Assembly (NCBI GenBank): GCA_009733775.1
Contig: WOGZ01000086.1
Coordinates: 1-64,000 of the forward strand
DNA length: 64,000 nucleotides
From: Alectoria sarmentosa
Taxonomy: Eukaryota; Ascomycota; Lecanoromycetes; Lecanorales; Parmeliaceae
Direction: 5' to 3'
Below, one piece after another: positions 12,661 through 23,500 of this stretch (position 1 is its first letter; every line of letters starts with the position of its first letter). The notes below the pieces were generated by a model. The model made no database searches. It worked only from the letters and a program-made list of their open reading frames with translations, and was not told where the DNA came from. The position numbers and the translations under genes are program-made.

Positions 12661-15600
12661 GATAAAAACAACGACTTCATTATTTTTTTCGAAACTTTAA
12701 TAATTAAACATTCGAAAATCGCTTTACGAGTTTTCTTATCTGATAATTTTTTAATATATAAATTCTTATAAAATCGCGTTGCAACATTCAAAAGTCTTTT
12801 AAAATTCGAATGTGAAATTTCTTATTCGTTTTTTAAAATATCGATATTTTAATATATATCTTATTTTATTCAAAAGAAGAATCATTTAATAAGTTTTTTA
12901 TTTAATAAAAAGTGTTTAATTATAACATTATAAACGTAATTACGATTATATTAATTAATAAAACATTATTTCTAAACTTTTATTATTACAATCTTTAATT
13001 TAAATTTTAATCGATTATATTTAAATGTTTTTATTTTTATAATGTTTTTTTTTTAATTTCAAAATTGAATTTAAATTTCATATAAAAACGTTTAAAAAAT
13101 CGCGAAAACTCTTTAAAAAAAACTTCGATTATTATTTTATAACATATTCATTTTTAAAATAAATTTTTTTCGAAAAAAATAATTAACGCTTTTATATAAA
13201 GGGCTCGCATTTTATATAATTTCAAAAAAAATGAAATTTAATCGTTATTTTTTTGATTCACGCATTGCGGCGATCTAAATATTTAACGTTATCGATATTA
13301 TTTTATAATTTATAAATAATTTATAAAAGAATATCTTTTAATTCGTATATTATAAAATGAATTCGTCTCGAACGTATAAACGATTAATTCGAAAAACATT
13401 TTAATTTTGTTTATAAAAAGAAAATGTTATCGTATCGAAATTTTATGTCCTTTAATTATCGATATAATTATATTCATTTCTTTTTAATGTTTTGAGCATA
13501 TTTAATGATATATTCATAACGACGTAAATTGAAAACTTACGAGTTTTTCGATTTAATTTAATAATGAAATGATTGAAATCATTATCAATAATATTATATA
13601 TGAAAAATAATGAAACATTTTTAAAATCTTTTATCGTGATCGCGAATTATAAAATTCTTTAAATATTATTTATCAAAATATAAACATTAATTATTGTTAA
13701 TAAAATATTCGCGACGCAAATTTTATATATTAAAAACTTATTCTCGATATTAAAGTATATTATAAAATTCTTTAATTCGAACATAATTAATAATCATTTT
13801 ATAATTTTATTATTAATAATAATGAAAACATTTTTAAAGGTTTTTATATGATAAAACGTAATGAAAATTAAAGGAAAATTCAATTTAAAAAAATAAAAAT
13901 ATTTATTTATTCAAAAAAGTTTTTTGTGCAAATAATATATTAATTTTATTTTTTTAAAATATATTATATATGTTGCGAAATCGAATAGAATCAAAAATAA
14001 ATTATATATTAAAAAAAAAACACGAATATAACGCACGCTCATTTCAAGGTCGATTAATTTTTTAATAAATAATTTAATTCTTTTTGATTCGTCAAACGCA
14101 TAATTTATAATTAAAAACATTTCACGATTTTATATTTTGAATTAAAATAAATTTTATACGACGTCGAAGCGCGATTCATTATTTTAAATCTCATCATAAA
14201 CGCAATCGAATAATTCGTAATCTTTTTAATAAAAATCTCGAATTCATAAACGTTCGAAAGTTTTTAAAAGATTATAATTTTTTTTATTTTTATAATATCT
14301 CGATATTTATTCTTTCTCAATTAAAATATTATATTTTTAATATTAAAAATAATGTTTAATGTTAATTTAAAATTATTAAAAATGTTAAAATCAATAATGA
14401 AAATTTAAATTTTATTCGAATAATAAAAAATGAATTAATAATTATAATTAAAAATCTTGATTAAATTTTTCGAAATTTTATTAATTATATTAATTAACGT
14501 GTATTGAATTAATTATTTTTTAAAATTATACGCGTGAACAAACTTAAAGTCTTTATTAATTAAATTTATAATCATCAAAATTAATTTCACGATAATCGAT
14601 ATATGATATTGATTCGAAAATCACAACTTTTTATGCATTTTCAAAAAAAAAACGTGTTATCGACGTATAATAACGAATTATTTTCGATATTAATTTTACG
14701 TTTCATTTTCGAACGCTTAATCGAGATCATTTTAATTTTTAATAAAAATTTAAATTTTGATTATTTAATAAATGAGATCGAGGCACGCGAAAAAAAATCA
14801 AAAATAAATATAAACGAATTTTTCAAAATAACGAAAATATTCGCAACATTAATCTTTCTCTTTTTTTTTAATTCAAAAATGATTTTAAAATTTACGATGA
14901 AACTCGAAAAATCGCGTTTAAGATCTTTTTTTTTAAAGATAATCGAAGGAGAAAAAGCAATAAAGATAAAGAAATCGATGTTTATATTTTTAAACAATTA
15001 AACATTTATCGTTTATAATTGAATATTGACGATTTATAATTACGCATTAACAATAATAAAACAATCGTTAAATTAATGCTCTTTTTTATAATATTTATAA
15101 AAAATAAAAAGTTTTTCTTCGTGAGCGCGAGCCTCTTTAACTTTCTTTTATTTACTTTTTTTTTTGATTATTTTAATCAACAATTTTTTTTTTCTCGTTT
15201 TATTCTCATTTATATGAATTTTTATATTTTTAACGTTAACGATAAAATTATTAAATATAAATAAATCGAATCGATTATTTATAAAAATAAGAAAAAACGA
15301 AAAACGAGTTTGAAAAATAATTTGTGAAACTTTTGAATCAAACATTAATATATTAAAATTTAATGAATTTAATAACATATTGAGCGGGAAAATAAATTTT
15401 AATCGATTATAATAAAAGTTTTATCGCAAAATTTTATCGTTGAATTTTGCACAATAAACGTTAATATCAAAAAAATGCGAGAATTTTATGTATTTGTTTT
15501 TTATAATATATTGTTTATTAATAAACGAAGATTTTCATAACATATACTTATTATCGAAACGTTATCAATCTTTAAATTTCACGATGAAATTTTTTAATTG

Positions 15601-15960
15601 ATGGGGCATAATATGAAATTCATAAGCGTCTTTAAAGAAATATCGAGTTGAGACTTATAGAGTTTCGATAAAAATATCGGGCCGAAATTCTCAAATCTCT
15701 TTCAACATTTTTTTAAGATTTAAACTCACGCATGAACGCAAGCTTTTAAAAATCAAAGGGATTTTTAAAATTATCGTCGACGATGTCGAAGATAACGAGA
15801 AATCGATATGTTTTGATGTCAGTTAATTCGTGATAATTGAGAAATTATTATCGTAAAATTCGTGTTATAATACAACTTTGATTTTCTCACAATATTAACA
15901 ATAGAATAGGTTTAAAGCTTTCACGATAAATACTTATCTCACAAGGTCATCACGCAAAGG

Positions 15961-16576
15961 CGTTATATTATAGACCAGAAGTACTGCCCAACACGACTGG
16001 AACAGCACCCCCAGAAGGTCGCTGTCGCTCCCTTCGATGGGCAGTCCGCAGTTTATCTGTTTCATTAGATTCGAGCCCAACAGTCCGAGCTCAAAAAGCT
16101 CTTCAAAGCGCTGATTTCTGATTGGCAGGAACTACAGTAGTGCGACATTGGTCATGTTTTGAGAACCGAAACGCGGCTCGCAAGTCGCAAGCCTTTGTTG
16201 GTTTTATTCGTTTTATTAGCCGACAACAGTACTAAAGTACCTAAGTAAGATGACTTTAAAACAAGCCTAACAAGGGCACATTCGGTAACGGGCAAGGTAA
16301 GTAGGATAGGTTTGGTATCTTACTTGAAATGTGCGGTTTCGGAAAATCTAATAAATATCCAGCAGACCTGGAAATAATCCCTTTCATCATTAGTACGTCA
16401 GAAACTTCGTCAAGGGTGAAGGATGATCAAAGCTCACGTGTCCTCACTCTTTTGCTATGTATGAGCGTCTTTTAATCCCGCCTCTTTGGACATACAGCTT
16501 GGGCCTGCAATCAAGATGCCGAAAAGCACAGTTGGAAAAGCTCGCACTTTTCTTTGACGCTGTCACCAGTTAGAGG
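15961..16576. other. Gene-free junction next to the AT-rich block
   Basis: Composition becomes balanced within a few tens of bases of 15,960. I see no open reading frame, tRNA or repeat of note; this is presumably the upstream region of the glycosyltransferase gene that follows. Confidence 0.6.
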
Positions 16577-17932
16577 ATGCGACGGAAGCAAGAAGCCAGA
16601 ATCTGTGTGCATTTGCTTCTCCTTCTAGCTCTACTGTCCTTGCTGTGGTCCTCCTTTTCCCTTATCCATGACAGCATATTTCCCAATCTATCCCAATCCC
16701 AGTCGGCTTTACAGTCTTGCTCAGAGATACAAGGGAACCAGTCCAAAGCCGGGCGGGCCGGTCAGGAGACGCAGGCTATCCTTGGGCCAGTGCTCGAGGA
16801 CGACTATATTCAACAATGGCAGAATGGTACGAAGCCTCACCACACGGACGCTTTACCCGCGCACGAGGTGGCGGCATATTTAAGGGAGATAATGGGAGAA
16901 GGCAATAGTACCACGTGGCGAATTCAATGCTCGTCATCAATTGCTGCACGCTACGACTCGCTACAGACCATGACGGCAGACGATGGACGAATCCAGTACC
17001 TATTCGCTCTAGATCTGTACCAGGCTATTTCAGTCCTACCAACTCTATTGGGGTCTATGATTCAAACCATGCGTTTCCTTGGGCCAAAACGGTGCGCTGT
17101 ATCTTTCGTCGAAGGCAGGTCTACAGATGGCACGTATCAAGTTCTGGCAGCTCTACAGGATGAAGTTGAACGGCTGGGCGCTGCATTCTACATGTCGACG
17201 AGCGACGTTAGCCCGCAAGATGGAAAGCAGGATCGGTTCGAAGGCCTAGCGTATCTGAGGAATTTGGCGTTGGCGCCAATGATCATGAATGCACCAAAGT
17301 ATTTGCCCGATGCGCAGGTCATTTTTCTGAATGACATCTACTTGTGTCCCCATGACATTTTGGAATTGCTGTACCAACAGAAGATGCAGCATGCGACCAT
17401 GACATGCGGTATGGATTGGTCCCATGGCGGTGCCATTTTCTATGATATATATGTTGCGCGGTCAATAGTTGGCGAAACATTCTGGCAGATCGCACAGGAT
17501 GGCGGATGGCAATTCTCTGCCAACCTCTTTTGGGCAGACCGACAGACTCGTGCGAAATATCTTCGAACCCAGCCTTTTCAGGTATATGCATGCTGGAATG
17601 GCGGAGCAGTCATATCCGCTGGACCCATAATGGAGCGCCGAATCCATTTTCGCCGAAATGAAGAGGCAGAGTGTTACATGGGAGAACCGACGTTGTTCGC
17701 CAAGGACTTGTGGAGGCTTGGTCTGGGTAGAATACAGGTCGTCCCTAGCGTCAACGTCGGCTACGACAATCGCACCGAGGAAGCCAAAGATGTGCACGGT
17801 CGCGTCGAAGATCATCTCAACATGACTCGTGGGGAGTTACAGACCGAGCTCGTTCAATGGCAGGAATCACCGCCGAGTCTGGTCAAATGCATGGCACAGT
17901 TCCACCAACCTTACTGGGTTCCATCCACCTGA
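16577..17932 (+). CDS. GT69 (CMT1/CAP59-like) mannosyltransferase
   Basis: Single-exon gene, 451 aa. Residues about 10-30 are a hydrophobic stretch after a basic start (MRRKQEAR), a signal anchor expected for a Golgi type II membrane enzyme. The body matches the cryptococcal mannosyltransferase 1 family (GT69): a FVEGRSTDGT segment, YLRNLALAPM, VIFLNDIYLCPHDILELL at about residues 249-266 (the Asp-containing LND motif), CGMDW...FYDIYVAR at about 276-296, WNGGAVISAGP, and a C-terminal GEPTLFAKDLWRLG...VPSVNVGYD block. Family members transfer alpha-1,3-linked mannose to glycan acceptors; the acceptor here is unknown. The ATG is the first in frame and directly precedes the anchor. It lies only 0.6 kb from the AT-rich block yet has normal codon use, with no sign of mutation spreading into it. 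Confidence 0.88.
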   Translation: MRRKQEARICVHLLLLLALLSLLWSSFSLIHDSIFPNLSQSQSALQSCSEIQGNQSKAGRAGQETQAILGPVLEDDYIQQWQNGTKPHHTDALPAHEVAAYLREIMGEGNSTTWRIQCSSSIAARYDSLQTMTADDGRIQYLFALDLYQAISVLPTLLGSMIQTMRFLGPKRCAVSFVEGRSTDGTYQVLAALQDEVERLGAAFYMSTSDVSPQDGKQDRFEGLAYLRNLALAPMIMNAPKYLPDAQVIFLNDIYLCPHDILELLYQQKMQHATMTCGMDWSHGGAIFYDIYVARSIVGETFWQIAQDGGWQFSANLFWADRQTRAKYLRTQPFQVYACWNGGAVISAGPIMERRIHFRRNEEAECYMGEPTLFAKDLWRLGLGRIQVVPSVNVGYDNRTEEAKDVHGRVEDHLNMTRGELQTELVQWQESPPSLVKCMAQFHQPYWVPST

Positions 17933-17935
17933 TCC

Positions 17936-18762
17936 CGGACTTGTATCCAGCCCCATCATCCGAAAGCCCAGTTGACATCGGCGGATATTTCGTCACAAGA
18001 GCCTGAAACAGTGCTGTAATGATCAGAAGCGTCACAGTAGTACCCGTTACTGGCAAAGACAGCTGGAAACGTTGTCTTAAATGGTGCTTCGGCCTTGGTC
18101 CAAACCTCAGTGCCCGTGTCTCACAAGCGCCAACGCAATCCTATAGCAAAGCTCCAGATCATCTTGTTGGAGACGCCACACTAACCAATCAGCGGCTTGT
18201 CAGCGCCAGCGAAACAGAATTCGATGGTTTCGAAACGATCGGATCGCTGTGTTTTACGACTGGAAGACTCATTTGGATAGGAAGTGGAATCTGTCAGCCT
18301 CAACAATGCCTTAGTGCCAATCCGTTCGGCGAATTTTCACTCCATATTCTGATGGGGGGGAGGGGATGACCTTGGACGCAAATGTGCAAGATATAACATC
18401 GATGAGTATTTCGATCTCTGACCACGCGCTATGAATCGATAGGATTGATCTCTATGATTGGTCTTCCGAAACTGTCCCGCGGAACGAATTCAACGTGAAT
18501 GGCTCGCAAAGGTTTCCTTTACTTGCATCGCAGCACCGCACCCATTCCAATTCCTCCCTATTCAACGATACTCCTCACTCTTCAAAATCACACAGTTGAC
18601 AATCAGGCGCAAGAAAAGAAAACCAGGCGAGTGCGGCGAGAGGCCAGCGGCCGCCTGCATCCCAGACGACTGGCCCGGCCTCATGTCCATTACGCGCTCG
18701 AGTTCACGAGTGTGGACGTCGTTCACTGGAGTCGGGCAGTAGCGATTAGTCAAGATGCACAC
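17936..18762. other. Intergenic, no gene supported
   Basis: Downstream of the glycosyltransferase. Short open frames overlap one another on both strands without family resemblance. I see no RNA gene. Confidence 0.5.
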
Positions 18763-19381
18763 CTAGAATTTCCCTTGGTGTTGCTGATAGCAAGCAAGCA
18801 AGTGCTCGTTTGGTACTTTTCGAATGAGTGAAACACTGACCGTAAAGCTTGATGTTTTCCCCCGCATCAATGGCAGGTTGTCTCGAGATCCGCGCCGCGA
18901 GCTCCCCGTCGTCGACCTCCGACATGGCGAAGGTTTTGTTGTTCAAGACTACAGCTCGCACCGGTAGTTCGTGAGCACACACAATAGGCGAGTTGATTAA
19001 ACTGGAGAACAAGGAGGAGGAGGAGCATGCCCGTATCCTCTATCGTCGATTTCAAAGGACCATCTTACCAACATGCCTGAAAAGCGGGCCCCTCATCCCG
19101 CCGTCCCAGGCTTCGTCGAGAGCGCCAGGCCGCTGGGCTGCAACCTCGGCGTGGATCGGGCAGGTCGTCTTCATTGCGAGGGCGAGTTTGCATCGCAGCA
19201 GCTGCACTTTGGGCAAGAGATTGTCGTTGTCGTTATCACTGTGTGGGCGTGGCGGAGGCGGAAGCTGAAGCCGGGATTCCTGAGGGTGGTGCCGTCTGCT
19301 TCGACGATGGGTCCAGAGGAGGTAGATTGCTAGGTAGACACATGCGAGGGCTGGCAGAGGAGGTGATGGTAAGTAAGTCAT
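18763..19381 (-). CDS. Possible small membrane protein, spliced
   Basis: A three-exon model on the minus strand (19,381-19,069; 18,948-18,841; 18,773-18,763) gives 143 codons with stop and matching phases. Intron 1 has a GTAAGA donor at 19,068, intron 2 a GTCAGT donor at 18,840. The predicted protein starts MTYLPSPPLPALACVYLAIYLL, a hydrophobic N-terminal segment, followed by a basic and Pro-rich stretch and a hydrophilic tail (MSEVDDGELAARISRQP). I do not recognise the family. The last exon would add only three residues, and intron 1's acceptor choice is uncertain. It could equally be non-coding; expression data would decide. Confidence 0.3.
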
Positions 19382-19734
19382 GGTTGGTTCTTCGAATCAA
19401 GGATCGGAATAGTACTGTCAGGGCAGGAAGAGTGGGTGCGATGCTATTTAATCTTTAAAAAAAGAAGAGCAAATGAGGAGACGCGATTATTATTGTTCTT
19501 TTGAGTGGGTAGGACGAACGCACGCTGCCGACATGCGTGTTTGCTGGCTGAAAGAACAAAGGCGTGTGGGAAACAACCTTGGACTCCGTCCGTAAATCCC
19601 CTTTCCCCCTTCATATCAATGAAAACCGTTCCGCCCGACATTGCAAGACCCACCCCGTTCATTTCATCGCCCCAAAATCTGATCCAGTCCAGTCCAGTCC
19701 GTGAAGATAGAATTCTATCTGGCACACCTACGTC

Positions 19735-19941
19735 CCAACCACCACCACCACCACCACCACACTTCAACCTCCCAACCCAACACTTTTCTTCAAGCCCATT
19801 CATCCATCCATCCATCCATCAATCCATCAATCCATCACCCAGCACTTCCACCTCCTCCCCTTCCCCCCCCCCAAACCAAATCCTCAACCTCCCCCCCCCC
19901 TCTCAGTGTCCTCAAGCCATCCATCCATCCATCCATCCATT
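19735..19941. repeat. Cluster of simple repeats (ACC, CATC)
   Basis: Three runs lie close together: ACC units at 19,738-19,760, CATC units at 19,797-19,837 and CATC units again at 19,916-19,941, with C homopolymers between. Open frames here are repeat artefacts rich in Pro, His and Ser. Confidence 0.85.
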
Positions 19942-20045
19942 CCAATCTCCCATCACAGACTGCGTATCTCCAGCGCAAGCTTCTGCAACGCAACAGTAGT
20001 ACATGTCTCTAGAGCGGCGAGTCCTTGTAGTCCGCGCTGGTGGGG

Positions 20046-20165
20046 GTTAAGAGGGTAAGAGGGTAAGGAGGGTAAGAGAATAAGGAAGGGGGTGATGGGG
20101 TAAGGAGGTAAGAGGGTAAAAGGGTAAGAGGGTAAGAGAATAAGAGGGTAAGAAGAGTAAGGAGG
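20046..20165. repeat. GAGGGTAA-type minisatellite
   Basis: About fifteen imperfect units of 7-9 bp built on GAGGGTAA or GAGAATAA follow each other. It sits about 400 bp downstream of the stop codon of the large NLR gene. The unit contains GGGTA but is not the TTAGGG telomere repeat. Confidence 0.8.
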
Positions 20166-20567
20166 GGAAGGGGGTGCTTATTTTGGATAACAAGATCGGA
20201 AAAAATGGCTTTTCAGGTTTGATTTTTGGTTGGTTAAGTGGTCGGTTTCTATTAGATGAATGAACAAGACCTGGAGAAATGAATCGATCAGAGGCGCTGA
20301 TGGTGTCTTGTTCTGATGTGGGGGTGGAGGTCGGGTGTAGTCGATCGATGCCAAAGAGTCAGTCTGTGGTGCAGGAAGGACCCATCTACGACTGCTTGGC
20401 GAAGAGCGAGCGTTGGAAAAGAGAAGCATTAGAAATTTCTCTCCATTGACACTCGACTCGCAAACGAATACAAGACTCGCTTCGATATAGTATAGTATTA
20501 TTAATCGGCAACAAACGTCCCAGTACTAAGTAGCTTACTACTCATGTTACATGAAAAAAAATCAAAA

Positions 20568-23500
20568 TCAAGCGCAAACACCATCAGCGCCCCGTACAAA
20601 CATCTGCGGCTTCCCATTCTGCTGTCCATCCACCTCCTCGGCCGCGCTCTCGTACCCATCATCGTCGCCGTCGAGGATCAAAGGCTTTGCCGCTTCCGAC
20701 TTCTGAATCCCGTTGCCGTGCCGGTGGTCTTCCCCGTGATCCCCATTCGAAGCGTAGCGGGAGTAGCTCATGCCCCAATTACTCGTGGCGCGCTTCATGC
20801 CCATGCCCGGTTGTTTGTGCAGCACGGGCTCCTGGCCGTTGCCGTGCTTCTTGGCCGCTTCGGGATCCTCGAATTCCCATTCCTTTGGCGCGACGAATCG
20901 ACCGACCGTCTCGGACGCCCGTTCTTTCTTGTCCCAGTGGTCGGTACCTTGCACGCCTTGCCACTCCGGCTTGTGCCTGTACTCTTCCATGTGGATGATT
21001 GCGTTGACAAGGCCCTTGTAGGTGGCGGCAGACTTGTCCCAGCCTTGCAAGCGCAGATAGCACTGCTTCAACCATTCCACATGCGTTTTCACCCTCTTCG
21101 ACTCCATCGTATCAACAGTCCTATCATCACCATCGTCGCCGTCGACAACCAGTCTTAGAATGTTCTCGTGCACACCCATCGCCTCGCGGTAATGGCCCTC
21201 GCTCGTGTATAATTGCGACAGCAGCTCGGACATCTCGAGGGTTTTGGGATCGAGGGCGCCCCAGACCCGGCGCAGATTGTAGCAGATGTCTTCGCAGAGG
21301 CGGATGGCGCGGGCGTGGTGATCTTTGTTAGCATAAGTCGCTTGTACGTAGCGGCGACCGATTGATATGATAGTGGTAGAGGTCCAGTTCTTTTGGACTT
21401 CACGAGAGGACCAGAGAAGGTTGAGGAGCCACTGTGTTTGATTGTAGTCAGCATTGTAATGCGGATAGCAGTCATAATCAGAGAGTCTTACTTCAAGATC
21501 CATATAATTTTGCTGTTCGCCAAGGAGGCCAACAAGGTCGTTCAGTTCACGGAGCTGGAAGCGCACGAAGTCGATTTTAGAGTCCTTGCATGCTTGCAGA
21601 ACTTCATGGATAATCTTGCGCGAAAGCTCCGTCATGTCAGTACGAACTTTGGGGTCGATCCCCGATTTCAATGGCTTTTCGAGACCACGGCCAGCCATGA
21701 GTGCAGACAGTCTGAAGCCATAGCCAACGTTCTGCAATTCATGGTATGCACGTTGCTGGTTGATGAAGTTGAGCGCGCAAAGGGCCACCTCATACGCTTG
21801 CTGAGTCCGATCTTCGCCGAGCAAAGACTGGACCTTGGCAACGCTGGATATGCACGCAGAATGCCCCATTTTCACGTTGTGACTGTCATAGCGACCAAGT
21901 TCTTCGAGTAGACTGCTGCAGAAGATAAGGCTGATTTCGCTCCGCACCTTGAGGATTGATCCCCATTTCTTAACGAAGATGTCGTGAGCTTGGTGCTCCA
22001 GGCTCTTAATTTGTACCTTGCGCTTGCGAGAGATCAAGAACGCGCGAAGGTTAGCAGCTCGTGCAAGGACAACTTCAGTATGAGACTTGTTGTTGATGCT
22101 GCGGGTAAACGATTCGTAAAGAATCGTCTCTGTGAGGAGATCGGCCATGATTTCGGAATAGCTGATGGTCAATTGTCCTCGAATCATCTGCTCAAACGTG
22201 ACCAAGAAGACGTAAGAGACTTTTCCAACAGATTTGTCGAGTTTGAAGCTCGACTTGTCCGAGCTGGCGCTTCCTGTGATGATCTGTAGACGAATTTCAT
22301 GGATCATCTCATGGCCTTGGTCAATAATTCCACAGGCGATGTAAATGGAGCCCATGGTCTTCGCGGCGTCGTGCAGCGTCTTGGAATGTTTTTCCTTTTT
22401 GATGATCTCTATTGTTGTTTCGAGCAGCATGCGCACCACCACGGAATGGCTTTCCAGCTTCATGTACAGGAGGACGAGCTCACGCAGGACAGTCAGCGTC
22501 TCAGTATGAGAACAGCCGAAGGTTACTTTCAGGGAACTGAATCGTTCGAGGACCACTTTGATGGCCCGTTCCACCGTGGTGTTTGAAACAGAACTGTGGC
22601 TGCAAACCTTGACATACGCCTTCGTCAAGGATTCTTTGATGGTCGTGATGGTCGTTTCAGAAATTTGGGTCGTGGTTGTTCTCGTCAGGGTCAACACCTG
22701 ATCTAATTAGCATGAGAAGAGGTGAGAGCCGCGGATGCTACTTGCCTCTTCATAAATCGACATGGCTTCATGGATATGCTTCTCACTCTTCATGTAGATC
22801 TGAGCCAATTCTATGGAGGCCTTGATAGTGACTGTAGAGGAAGCGCCAAAGATCTTGATGCAAGCATTACGATACTCAATGGTTAAGTCCCGAAGAACCG
22901 AGTATTCGCAATGAATATGATGTTCCAGGACGTACCGATAACGCAGGTAAAGGATCTCGATAAAATCAGCACTGAAGTTTTTGTAACCTTGATGTTGGTC
23001 TTTCCAAGTTATCCAGAGGGTCCTGCAGATCGCCTGTAGCTTGTGCCAATGTCCACCTTCATAATAGTATCGACACATGAAGAACATGGCATCTAGGGCT
23101 TCATGGTGGCAGACTGCCGATTCATGATTTAGTGTCGCTATGATCTCTTCGTAGTACTCGTGGGCATGGCCATGTCCATGGTCAGCGCAAAGAGTGCCGA
23201 GAATGTAAAGTGTCTTGATCGTCAAGGGATGAGAAGCGCCCAGATGCTTGCGGTAATCGACAAGGAGCTCTCGATAGATCTCGATCACCTTGTTCCAGTG
23301 AAGGTGTTCTTCGTAGAACTTGATAAGTATAGTGCAAGACCTGGTCAAGCGCTCATCGTGGACATGGCAGGAGTTGCGGCACGCGTGATAGATGCGAACA
23401 TAGATCTGCTCGGCCTCATGGAAATGCTGCGAGCGATGATGGCAAATTGCAAGGCTTGTTGCAATGTCGATGGCCTCGGACCCGAAATCTTTAGGCAAAG

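Larger units (their letters stand above)
1..15960. repeat. AT-rich RIP-type block of decayed transposons
   Basis: The whole stretch is made of A and T runs, with almost no open frame above 130 codons and almost no CC or GG dinucleotides. CG is conspicuously common for so little C and G. Recognisable transposon protein relics are full of stops where the family has tryptophan (TGG to TGA/TAA/TAG) and of other C-to-T/G-to-A type changes. This is the signature of repeat-induced point mutation in filamentous ascomycetes (established knowledge). It ends abruptly near 15,960, where balanced composition begins. Within it I could identify a Ty3/gypsy element, one LTR-element edge and a LINE reverse transcriptase; the remainder (about 1-1,020, 9,560-11,600 and 12,700-15,960) I cannot assign. 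The short open frames inside it should not be annotated as genes. Confidence 0.9.

Noticed and set aside
14603..15001. 132-codon plus-strand open frame in the AT-rich block
   Set aside because: Composition-driven: Lys, Ile, Phe and Asn only, overlapped by an open frame on the other strand, no family pattern.
19505..20012. Open frames of 103-164 codons on the plus strand
   Set aside because: They translate the ACC and CATC simple repeats; Pro/His/Ser-rich artefacts.
20046..20165. Interstitial telomere repeat
   Set aside because: The unit is GAGGGTAA-like, irregular, and not TTAGGG/CCCTAA.
20544..21158. 204-codon plus-strand frame
   Set aside because: Antisense shadow of the last NLR exon, whose frame is far longer and has TPR character.
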